Assembly: GCA_030247845.1 (NCBI GenBank)
Contig: JAPDRP010000020.1
Coordinates: forward strand, 797,780 to 861,779
Length of the DNA: 64,000 nt
Reading direction: 5' to 3'
DNA from: Coniosporium tulheliwenetii
Lineage: Eukaryota; Ascomycota; Dothideomycetes
Positions within the stretch are counted from its first letter, which is position 1; every line of letters begins with the position of its first letter. The translations under genes and the position numbers were made by a program. Of this stretch, positions 48,274 through 57,610 are shown piece after piece. The notes under the pieces are model-generated. The model was not told the origin of the DNA. It searched no databases and was given only the letters and a program-made list of their open reading frames with translations.

Positions 48274-48569
48274 TATAAGAGTGTAGGTAGTAAATACTAG
48301 TCGAGATTAGTTGTTCGTAAGGCTTAAATATAGGTAATAATTATAAAGGTAAATACTACACGTAGCTACTAGGGGCGTAGAAGGACGATGATTACTATTA
48401 GTAAGGACGGTTAATTTCTATCTAAGATTCCATATCGGAGCTGCTACTATATAAGTGTGTTAAGTTATTCCCTTGTAAAGCACTTTTTAATGAAGGAAAG
48501 AAAAACTAGAAAGCCAAGCCTAGCCAGATCACGTGCTATCCAAACCTTCTATCTATATACCCTACTATA
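48274..48569 (-). repeat. 5' LTR of Gypsy family 2
   Basis: 296 bp, followed by the 4-bp target duplication GTAT. Confidence 0.75.
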
Positions 48570-49472
48570 GTATTAGCGATGCTCCGCTTTATCCGTAGCC
48601 ACTTAGTTCTAATAGGTAGGATACCGTCGATCACACACTAGTAGACATTAAAAAGTGCAGCGAAGGGTTGCTACCACTATTCTAAACTAGATATAGATAG
48701 CGCCGGTTGCATTCGGGGTCTAGATGGTAGTATTTACCCATCTACTAGCGCTCGCCATCGCTCTACCGCTCTACTAGCGCCCTATGCTTCCATCACTACG
48801 CGTGGAAACGATGCGGCGACTTAATAATAGGCTTAGAGTAGCTAATAAGATCCGTAGGACCCTAGTTAACCCAGGATAGATCTATCTAACTATTATTATG
48901 TTACTGCATATCGCCGGCCTGTGCCTCAAGGCTAAAAGCAGAAGATCTTTAAAGCTCAGTTGATGCGGAGAGGTTAGAATCGGTAGTACTAAGCTGCGTA
49001 AGACTATCCTCGGTTGTCTAGCTACTAAATAAGGTAGCGGCGGTATTCTAAATAGTTCTTTAGGACGCTATAGTCACGGGATAGGAGTTAAAAGAGGTAG
49101 CGGAGGTTAATGGTAGTAAGATTACGTAGTATTTGACTAATAACAATAGTATCTATATAGATATACAACGATTCGGAACCCTACTAAAGTCATAATGTTA
49201 AAGATCTAGAATAACACCATGCTAAGACTTACAACACCATGGTTTAGGATATTTAGAAACGATCTTAGCTAATAGGAGCTGCTTAGAGGTCATTAGATGG
49301 CTTTCCCGCGCTTCTATCTTAGGGTCTCCCTTCTACGATACCTCCGGCTTATTCTAAAGCAGCTAGCAGCTGGATATATATTATATATCCACTGGATCAC
49401 GGATGTTAGCGTGGTGGATGGATTGGATGGATATCCAGCTCTAATCCAGCCATTCTGAACACTAGCCCAGTA

Positions 49473-50087
49473 TTAAACCCTAATATATGTATCATCATCG
49501 TCGATGCCTCAATAATCTGTACCGGTGAGCCACCAAAAGGTCCATCATTTTACTGCCTTTGCGGCGTCGGCGGCTTGAACCTAAGCTTGACTCAGCTTTA
49601 GTAGGTACGAGGTCTCTCATGTATTATCCCGATGGCTAGCAAATGTCAAGACCCGGTGAAGCGTCCTGAGTCCCTACCAAGAAGTCGCAACCCAAACATC
49701 GATCCGTCTGAACATCAAACTGATCTTACGAAAGATGGGGCCACGCAGCTGCGCTCTCCGGGTAAAACTTTTGTGTAACGGCTTTCCTCTAGCTGCTTAA
49801 GCGCCATCGGTCGGCGTGAGCCCCCAGTAGGGACTAAGCGGCATGTACCGGCCTAGGGTAGGTTTCCACTGTATCTAGAGAAGGAGGATGGCCTCGAGAT
49901 GTAGGGCTGAAAGATCAAAGAGAAATCCTAAGATAAGGTTAACAACGCCTTAAAGTCCAGCTCTAGGGGCTGAACGATCTCTCGCCGTTATAAAGGACAC
50001 CATGTAATCGTGGTCAGTGCTATTGTGGTTCGCAGCGACCCTTGCCATATCTACAAGACTTGTCACCATTGTGGACGTGCGTTCAAC
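49473..50087. other. Unique island upstream of the secreted protein gene
   Basis: Balanced composition, no degraded texture. It is promoter space for the next gene; no other frame is convincing. It was contiguous with 28190-28891 before the hAT insertion. Confidence 0.5.
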
Positions 50088-50821
50088 ATGCTCTTCCTCA
50101 ATAGTCTCTCTTTCCTGCCATTGCTCCTTGCCTGCGGCTTTGCAGAGGACAGTGCTCTGGAAGCCTTCAGCTTCAAATATACCGATTCCACGCGTCTCTT
50201 CAAGCGTCAATACCAACCAGCGGACAGAGAACGTAGCTGCGGGTCCGGCCTGACCTGTGCTGTAGCCTGCGGTGTGGGCTATATAGAATGCGTAGCCGTG
50301 CCGGCGGATAGCTATATGCACTGCTACAACCCAGATATAGAGGAGAAATGTTGTCCCAACCAGAGTGGATGTGAGTGGATCCGTATACTGACCTGAGCCG
50401 CACAACTGACAGTAGGACAGACTCTTGCCAAAGCGAATACTATTGCATGGAAGACTCTCAGGAGGAGACTTGGTGCTGTCCCGATGTGAGCGGTCCCATT
50501 CGCCCGCACGAACCGCGACTGCTCTTGACATACCTTCCGTTACTACCATGTTGACTTTTGGCACAGGGAATGAACCCCGGTATCTGTGCCCAGCTGTGGG
50601 GTGTCAGTGTCAGTGTCGCCACCGCCTACACCACGGTTGTGGAAGACAGCGCCATCACCGCCTTTCCCACCGAGACTGGCTCATACGGTATCTCAGCCTT
50701 TGACGCATCTGCCGCCGCAGAGACCACGCCACCAGACTCCGCCATTACAGGTGCTGCTAATTCCCTAAAAGGTGTGGCAGCTGTTGCTGTAGGTATTGCT
50801 GGCGTTCTTGCGGCGTTGTAG
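50088..50821 (+). CDS. Secreted Cys-rich protein, probably GPI-anchored
   Basis: Exons read as 50088-50374, 50416-50485 and 50567-50821, giving 203 residues. The signal peptide is MLFLNSLSFLPLLLACGFAE. A Cys-rich region follows: SCGSGLTCAVACGVGYIEC, MHCYNPDIEEKCC, then SCQSEYYC and WCCPDGMNPGIC. The C-terminus is Ser/Thr/Ala-rich and ends in a hydrophobic GPI-attachment-type tail (GVAAVAVGIAGVLAAL). This layout matches an uncharacterised family of fungal surface proteins with CC pairs; no function is known to me. Intron 2 (GTGAGC...CACAG) is solid. Intron 1 is less certain: the attractive donor GTGAGT at 50371 breaks frame, so I used GTGGAT at 50375. The gene lies on a 2-kb unique island between transposon blocks, a common setting for fast-evolving host-interaction genes; that link is inference. 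Confidence 0.72.
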
Positions 50822-51570
50822 GCGTGAGGTCATAAGCCTCTGGCTAGTATGTATCATGAACCAGTAATCTCATTGCCTTTATCTTATGAGGAATTGAGTC
50901 GAATAGTCGGGCTGATACTTTCTTAAGGTCGAAGGCAGTCTGTTTATTTCATTGCTCTTACTGCTACCTAATGATGCCGAAGTAGAGTTCATGTGCGTTA
51001 TGCGTATAGAGTAGTTTAGTCCAGTTTAGGTGCTTACCCCTAGTTGCTCACTGACATTCGCACGCCGCACGCTTCTCTACTATAGCTTCGCCATGATCCT
51101 CCGATCCATGTCTCTCGCCATTACTTGCCGTGCCTTCCCGACTATACAATAACCCTCCAAGGTATTGTCTTCCGCTCCACCCCGCTTCCGCTTCGGCAAG
51201 ACCAGCAAACCCAGTCCGCCCGTGTAGGGAACAAAAGGCGTCGTTCGTTCCGCAACGGGCACTGCGCTTGACTTTCCGGTGTACTGGAGTGAGGCACCGA
51301 CTCGGGAGTAGTTACAAGCTGATCTAGAAACGTGATACATGGCGTTGCTCGAGTCGCATCTTCTATTAGCGTGGTCAGGCGTTTGCTTCAACAGTTGGAC
51401 CAAGGAATGACAGTGTCGGATCAACGCATATAGTCCTTCTGGACCATGGTCGAAGCTCCTGCAGTGTGTGCTTCTACGAATCAAGGCGGCCGAGTGTCTT
51501 GATAGACCCTTTCAGATCAAAGACATCCCGCGTCTATAGGGTTACTCCTTTCTAGCTAGTACTCAATAGG
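50822..51570. other. 3' flank with a 134-codon minus-strand frame of unknown status
   Basis: Frame 51484-51080 on the minus strand (ending AEDNTLEGYCIVGKARQVMA and on to RRIMAKL) has mixed composition and no recognised family. It could be an exon of a lost gene; I do not claim it as a gene. Confidence 0.25.
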
Positions 51571-51577
51571 ATGACCT

Positions 51578-51632
51578 ATCGGGTCGGAAATCGGGTTTCC
51601 GACCCGATACCGACTCAATCGGTTGTAACCGA
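51578..51632. repeat. Two adjacent perfect inverted repeats (hairpins) at the edge of a degraded element
   Basis: ATCGGGTCGGAAA (51578-51590) pairs exactly with TTTCCGACCCGAT (51596-51608) over a 5-base loop. Just after, ATCGGTT and AACCGAT form a second perfect 7-bp stem around GT (51616-51631). They lie at the start of the AT-rich block. Confidence 0.6.
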
Positions 51633-51639
51633 TTCCCAA

Positions 51640-54600
51640 CCGATAAGTAGTATATCGGTATTGGTTCGGTATTAGTTATAATAAGTATAGTTCGGAAAAC
51701 CGTCGTTATAAGGCTGAAGCGTATATTAGATTAGGTCTAATCGATAATTATACTCTAATACACTTACTATTATTAGATTTCTTACAGTAATATAACTACG
51801 CTAGGTTTTTTAGATAATATAAGCCTTAGTTAGTGCGGTATTATATATTTATGGAATTATAAATTAGTAGTAGTTTTAGATAATAGTATATTTTCTAGAG
51901 AGTCTTCTAAGTATAGAATAGAATAGAAGCAAGATAAAATAAATATAAAGCTATAATATAAATAAGACTATACTCAAAGCTTATTAATATAAGATTAAAG
52001 CTAATGAATAATAAATAAGTAAATTATAAAGCTTAAAGTCTATATAGCACTATCTTAGGATTATATAGATAAGAAATTCTATATTATACACTATAGAATA
52101 ACTAGAACTGTAGATTATAGCTATTAAATATATAGATAGTATAAGAGTAATAGATTAGGATTCTAATTAAAATGAAAGGAAGCAGAGCTAAGAAATAGTT
52201 AATAAGATGATATTTTAAGCATAAAACTTATCTATTATACTAAAACACTTGAAAAATATAATCTAGACAGAATTAGTCTAGACTTTAGATAAGCCGCTAT
52301 ATATTCTTACACTTGCCTCTCTTTAGAAGCATGTGTTTTAAGTAATTACTCATGCCTAAGCGATATATAAGAATTTTCTAGCAGCTTAGCGGCATTATAT
52401 AATAAATTATATATATTTTAGCTGTTAGTTAGTTGTATATAATATATATATTGCATTAAAGCCAGCTTAGCTATTTGTAAGTAAATATGTTCTAAAACTA
52501 ATCCTATCTAGAATCGACGTGTAAGCTTGTATAATTCGGTCTAAATAGTATTACAAGTATAGAACTTATCTAAATTCTAGATCAATTTGGTTTAGATTGT
52601 ATCTTTTTAAGTATTCTAATGCAATAGGTAAGTTTCATGCTTGTAATAGCTCTGATAGAAGCTTTCTATTAGCTGAATTTAATGTAACCTTCTAGTCTGC
52701 TACTTTGCAAGCCTTATAGTGATATAATATGCTTTTACAATAGAATATGTATTTATTCTTCTCTATAGATAATACAAGATCTACTATATACAAAGAGCAA
52801 TCGTATTTGTAATTAGTAAGACGCTTAGATTAATCGAGAAGTTTCTTAGCTAGCGTCTTACAAAACACATGCTATTTCTTAAAGTGCTTATATAGAAGAT
52901 CTATATCATTGTAGTGCCGGATGTAATAAGAGAGCTTATAGCTATTAACTACTAATATATCTAGAAGCCAGTACCAGAGCGCTTTCCAGAACTTTATATA
53001 GATGCATTAGATATTATAATAGACTACTACTATATTAGCTACTTTAATAATAAGTTCTAGTAATAGATTTTAATAATATAGATCTTATAGCTAGTTAGTC
53101 TAGTTAATACCTTCTATATAGTGGTTATAAAGGTTAATAAATTCTAGAATTAAAAGCTATCTAATATTCATATTACTAAATAGTAAATATATGATTTATG
53201 CATTTATAGTAGTCTAAAAAGTTGCTTTCTAGCTTCTTAACGTACTCTAAAGGGCATTTAGCTACTATTATTATGAAAAGCAGGAGCTACTAATTCTATT
53301 ATATAAACTTGTTACGAATAGAGGCGCGAGGCGCCGCTAAGTAATACTTAGTACTAAAGAGTTACGGGAGAACTAAGCACTAGGGCGCCGCTAAGCTATA
53401 CTTAGTATACTTAGTATAGTTAGAACTAAGCACACCGAGTAGATTAAGTAGAGTATAGAGGTACTAGCTTAGAATTCTAGTATATAGATAGCACTATTCT
53501 CGTTTATTAGAACGGTGTATTTAACTTAAATAAGAATCTAGCATTCTTTATAACTTAATCTAATCTCACTATGTGATATTGATTCTCACCTCTATTAACT
53601 ATATCTTAGCACTATTCCCTTTCTTCTTAATTGAAACCCTAATTTTTATAATAACTTCTATTATCCTAAAGTAACCCTCGTTATAGAACTAAAGGACTTC
53701 TTCTAGTAATATATAGCCATATAAATGTTCTTAAAGCATCTTGCTACTCTAATTAGCTTTAAGTTATAGTAGTGAAAAATTTAAGCTACAGCTACTTTTT
53801 GTTTTAAAGAATTTCTATAATTTTAGCTGCTTATTTAACTGGGATTTTAATAGAGTTTCTTTAGATTACTGCATTTACATCTATAGCTTTCTATCTAGAG
53901 TATCTACTAAAACTACTATATCTACTATATTTACTATGTTTGCTGTATCTACTAGGTACTTAGCTTTTAGCTATAATATATGTATAGTGCTAGCAGCACT
54001 AAATCCTTTATCTTAAACTATTACTAGTAGTTATACTAAGACGCAAACTTTATCTAGCTATACGATATATCTATAGTCATTATAAATACTTTTCTAGAAT
54101 AGAAGATTAAGAGCTATAGCTTAGATGGATAAAAATCTAGTAATCTTTATCTAGTAATTATCTAGATAGTAAGAATCTTTACTTTTCATATAAATATTAG
54201 GAAATCAGAATTCTTCTATAAGATGATGCAGCAATATAATAACAAAGTATATGGATAAGATATTATAGCTGGATTTTGCAATAAACTAAATTCTAAGAAG
54301 TATATAACTTATATAGGCTAATCGTTATATAATATTACCTAGCTAGCTTAACGCGATTATAGAACCTCAAGTTCTTTTATTATCTTATAATAGAAGAGCT
54401 AATCTAGAATATAGCTAGAGTTAGCTAGCATCTATATCTTAAAGTCTTCTAGAATAGATTTTAATAGAATATTAACTTTTTCGACAGCTTTGTCTATAAA
54501 CCTTAAATAGTCTTATTAATAGTAATATAAAGAATTAGATTCTAGTACTTCTTAAGTACTACTTATAGAGTCTCACTTAGTAGCTATATTTTTTAAATGA

Positions 54601-55090
54601 AATCTTCTTCTCTTTCTACTATAAAAACTATAGCTGCTTAGACTTTTAAATGTAAAAGTATTAATCTAGCTATCGCTATCTCACTGGACTTATAGTCTTT
54701 CATATAGGCTTATGTGTTAGACTTTCATTCTTATTTGTATTCTAATACTTAGAGATACTATACTATGAATATAAGCCTATCTAGATATAGATTCTAATAT
54801 AAGCTGTAAGTTTATATGCAGTTGTATCTTTTTATAACCGTATATATAAAGAAAACTTATGGTGGTATAGAATAGTATATTCATTTGTATAGCATGCAAT
54901 TATCTCGAGATTATCTTCCGTAATAAGCAAGCTAAAGATCTTGTATGCATTAGCAGAATTAACGTGCTTTAGAAGCTTTAAGATCTTGTACTAGTTACTA
55001 ATAGGCTTAATATATATAGACATTTATTTTAATACAAGCTATAGCTTAAATGTTTATTACCTAGGCTTCTTGCATTACTAAATCGATTCC
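51640..55090 (-). mobile_element. RIP-degraded piggyBac-like transposon relic
   Basis: Minus-strand reading through stops near 53160-52850 gives EFINLYNHYIEGIN, then KFWKALWYWLLDILVVNSYK, LSYYIRHYND and FCKTLAKKLL. This is the C-terminal catalytic pattern of the piggyBac-type DDE family (NLYNHYMGGVD...WKxLWHxLLD...NSYxL in intact members). The piece upstream on the minus strand (53.7-55.0 kb) is AT-rich with many stops. It is interrupted by a solo LTR at 53310-53685. Termini and the TTAA target were not confirmed, so the limits are those of the AT-rich block. Confidence 0.55.
53310..53685 (+). repeat. Solo LTR of the chromodomain Gypsy family with 5-bp target duplication
   Basis: 376 bp, TGTTAC...GTTATA, colinear with the 375-bp LTRs. 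Flanks are AAACT (53305-53309) and GAACT (53686-53690), a 5-bp duplication with one G-to-A. It is inserted in the piggyBac-like relic and reduced by LTR-LTR recombination. Confidence 0.8.
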
Positions 55091-55482
55091 TATAATTTAT
55101 ATTGATGGTTCGTATTATTAGAATGATGTTTTTTACCTATTATATGGAGAAATATATTGCTATTCGATATAATAGCTTATTTAATATCTGTAGAAATTGG
55201 GTGGGGTTATGCCAAGACTTCCTGCCCATGGACCATATTTTGGTCACCATCACTAGGCGAAGGGATACTGTTTTTAAGCTTCACGGATGGCGCTGCAGCA
55301 TCCTGATCTGCTACGACAACAACATTGGGGAAAATGTGTTTCCTAGCAATAAGTACATCGATACGTGATTCGCCCTAGGACTTCCATCAAGCAGGATTTT
55401 GCGAGTAGTACAGTAATATAAAGATTAGTCGCAATTTGACTGCAAGCACAAATTTCAAGGAATTCCCGCATATCAGCACCAT
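55091..55482. other. Transition from degraded block to unique island
   Basis: About 390 bases. An 88-codon plus-strand frame (55102-55368) straddles the composition change and has no recognisable domain. This is the 3' flank of flavohemoglobin. Confidence 0.4.
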
Positions 55483-56772
55483 TCAGACTGGAGCACCGAA
55501 TACTTCCATGTGAATGCGTCCTTGGTCAATGCCCATGCTCTCGAGGTCCTTGCGTTGGGCGTTCATGAACGGCAGTGGCCCGCACAGATAGTAATCTGCA
55601 TTAGGGAGTACCACCTTCTCTTTGATTTTGCTGAGGTCGACCCTCCCTACGAAGTCGTAGTCCACACCTTTCACGTCGCTGTCACTGACTTCCTCATAGA
55701 ATACTGCGCGGCTGACCTGGGGATTCTCTGCTATAATCTGGGAGAGAGACTCTTTCATCGCATGCACCCGACCATTACGCACCGCATGGACAAACACTAC
55801 ACGCCTCATCTTCCCTTGTTCCACGATCTTCTTTAACATGGACATCATGGGGGTGAGCCCAACTCCTCCGCTCATGAGCACAATTGGTGTGGTCGTGTTG
55901 ATGTCGAGCACAAACTCTCCGAAAGGCATGCTGACATCTACCTCTGACCCCTCCGGAAGGGACTCGTGAAGAACGTTGGATATGCGGCCGGCCGGCTTGA
56001 TCCCTGTGGCGAATTCCCTTTTGACCGATACTTGGAAGTATTTGCCATTAGGAATATCCGACAAGCTGTACTGCCTTGGTTGATAGAAGCCTAGTTCAGG
56101 GATGTAGCATCTGATGCTAACAAACTGACCAGGCTCAAAAGTTGGCAGAGTGCCTTTGTCGACTGGAATAAGATGGAAGGAAGTAATCTCGTCACTCTCC
56201 CGCACCTTGCGAGATATGAAGAATTTACGCCATCCTTTCCAGCCGCCGGGTGTCTCCATAGCTTTCTGGTATAGGTTGCCTTCAAAAGCTATGAATATGT
56301 CGGCTAGCTGTTGATATGCAGCCGTCCAAGCATCCAGCAGGGGTTCGTCTACGGCATCCCCAAGTACTTCTTTGATGGCCGAGAGAAGATTCTCTCCAAC
56401 GATAGGATATTGATCTGCTGTGACGCCCAAGCTCGCGTGCTTGTGCCCGATGCGAGCAACTGCGGGTTTCAACGCCTCCAGGTTTTCAATGTTAGAGGCA
56501 TAGGCCCACACTGCATGTGCTAGGGCCGCGGGTTGTGCCCCAGTGGCTTGATGAGCGATGTTGAATATATTCCTGAGTTCGGGGTGTGCGTTCAGCATTC
56601 GCTCGTAGAAGAGCGTAGTGATTGCGATTCCGTGGTCCTGAAGTACGGGAATGGTGGATTTAACGATTTCCACCTGTCGAGGGGTAAGATGGGAGTTCGA
56701 CAACGACGATTGAAAGACTCTCCATCGGATAGGAGTGAACAATGCCCTCCGTGCGAAGTTGCACGTAAGCAT
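55483..56772 (-). CDS. Flavohemoglobin (nitric oxide dioxygenase), probably mitochondrial
   Basis: Converts NO and O2 to nitrate using NAD(P)H, protecting against nitrosative stress. An intronless 429-residue protein. Residues 1-27 (MLTCNFARRALFTPIRWRVF and on) are Arg-rich, hydrophobic and lack acidic residues, as in a mitochondrial presequence; cytosolic members lack this. The globin domain has Tyr56 (B10), Gln75 (E7) and proximal His112 (GHKHASLG). The FAD domain carries RQYSLS at 233-238. The NAD(P) domain carries GGVGLTPM at 302-309 and the C-terminal CGPLPFM, ending MEVFGAPV. All key residues are present, so the gene looks functional, though it is a 2.5-kb island between RIP-degraded blocks about 7 kb from the telomere. 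Base composition is normal for the genes at the left. Confidence 0.95.
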   Translation of the reverse strand: MLTCNFARRALFTPIRWRVFQSSLSNSHLTPRQVEIVKSTIPVLQDHGIAITTLFYERMLNAHPELRNIFNIAHQATGAQPAALAHAVWAYASNIENLEALKPAVARIGHKHASLGVTADQYPIVGENLLSAIKEVLGDAVDEPLLDAWTAAYQQLADIFIAFEGNLYQKAMETPGGWKGWRKFFISRKVRESDEITSFHLIPVDKGTLPTFEPGQFVSIRCYIPELGFYQPRQYSLSDIPNGKYFQVSVKREFATGIKPAGRISNVLHESLPEGSEVDVSMPFGEFVLDINTTTPIVLMSGGVGLTPMMSMLKKIVEQGKMRRVVFVHAVRNGRVHAMKESLSQIIAENPQVSRAVFYEEVSDSDVKGVDYDFVGRVDLSKIKEKVVLPNADYYLCGPLPFMNAQRKDLESMGIDQGRIHMEVFGAPV

Positions 56773-57610
56773 GTTGAGAAGATTCTTGTCTGCAGCAGGG
56801 TAATAGAACGAACAATGTAATATTACAACTTGGCGATATGCGACTTCAAAGGTCTTACTGAGGTGGGTATGATCGTAGTGATATTTATGCTGGCCAGGCG
56901 GGTTCGAGAGCCCCTCATAAGGTTCGTCAGGCCATATTCACGTGCCTCGCCATTTCCGGAAGAGTTAACAAAATGCTTGTTAAAGCTTAGCTTTAGAGCA
57001 AAAGAACTTAAAGGGCTTCTCAGAGACTTCAAAACAAAACACAGTGAACTGGAAGAACCACTGCTAAGATTAGTTAAGGCTATAGTTCGAGGCTTGGCTA
57101 GAATCAAATCACGTGTAGAGAGGCTTGGCTTGTAAGGGCGGCGGGCACCCACTATCCCATCGCCTGGTAGAGCGCTCAAAAATCGGTGCGTGCGCAAGCG
57201 GTCTTAGCACTTACCCCACCCAACTTTAATGAGCTTACCATATCCTATCTTATAACAAAAGAGCAAAAAACACCGTGCACCCCTTGGCGAACTCCATCCC
57301 GTTTATATGAGAAAACCACTCGATCCGCAATAACAATCGCTGCAGATCGAAATCGCGAAAAGTGTCCGATTAAAGTCTTAGATTCCGCATGCGCTATCGA
57401 TGCATCCACTTTACAGCATCCTGCGAGCAATTTTGACGGAGAAGATCCAGTGGTTTGCGACCGTGGAGCGCTGCGACCGTGGAGCTGGTGATTACGGCTA
57501 GTGCTACAGCTGGTGCTCACGTGCTACGGCTTGGCTGCGAAAATGCCAACCGCCGACCACGCCGACCGTGCCGTGTATACGCTTTTCTAAGGGTCGCCAC
57601 TTCAAACCCT
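56773..57610. other. Unique sequence upstream of flavohemoglobin, no gene seen
   Basis: About 840 bases with only short frames (for example 57197-56823 minus, 57186-57491 plus) and no recognisable domain. It presumably includes the flavohemoglobin promoter. Confidence 0.45.

Larger units (their letters stand above)
31091..48569 (-). mobile_element. Ty3/Gypsy retrotransposon (family 2), inserted in hAT, itself split
   Basis: LTRs at 31091-31392 and 48274-48569; flanking 4-bp duplication GTAT at 31087-31090 and 48570-48573. On the minus strand, reading through RIP stops, the order is reverse transcriptase (about 44.2-43.6 kb; FFSKYD, then YIANIS where the catalytic YxDD should be, then HGPRTTYNNKET), RNase H (about 43.3 kb; PIILIVDAS) and integrase (about 42.3-42.0 kb; NKGLIKAFTKLYRI, then NGIVERGYRPIIDAL). 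That order defines Ty3/Gypsy. A purine-rich tract (GATGGGGGAGGCA, minus strand) sits next to the 31.4-kb LTR, as expected of the 3' LTR. Without the nested insert it is about 10.7 kb, which is long. A further coding-like stretch lies between the integrase and the 3' LTR. Confidence 0.82.
28892..49464 (-). mobile_element. hAT-family DNA transposon, split by a nested retrotransposon
   Basis: Termini are inverted copies: TAGTGTTCAGAATGG at 28892 and the same sequence on the other strand ending at 49464, matching the hAT TAGNG end rule. The flanking 8-bp duplications are GCCTAGTA (28884-28891) and GCCCAGTA (49465-49472), differing by one C-to-T. Minus-strand frame 29486-29247 encodes the hAT C-terminal dimerisation domain (YPCLARMALNLLSVPAISSK, then PERVFSLASMMVTDRHNR). 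The element proper is about 3.1 kb (28892-31090 plus 48574-49464); the rest is the inserted retroelement. The C-terminal part is only lightly mutated; the interior is degraded. Confidence 0.85.

Noticed and set aside
57100..57210. Possible tRNA-like segment (TGGTAGAGCGCTC)
   Set aside because: No matching acceptor stem or TTC-loop at the right spacing could be folded by eye.
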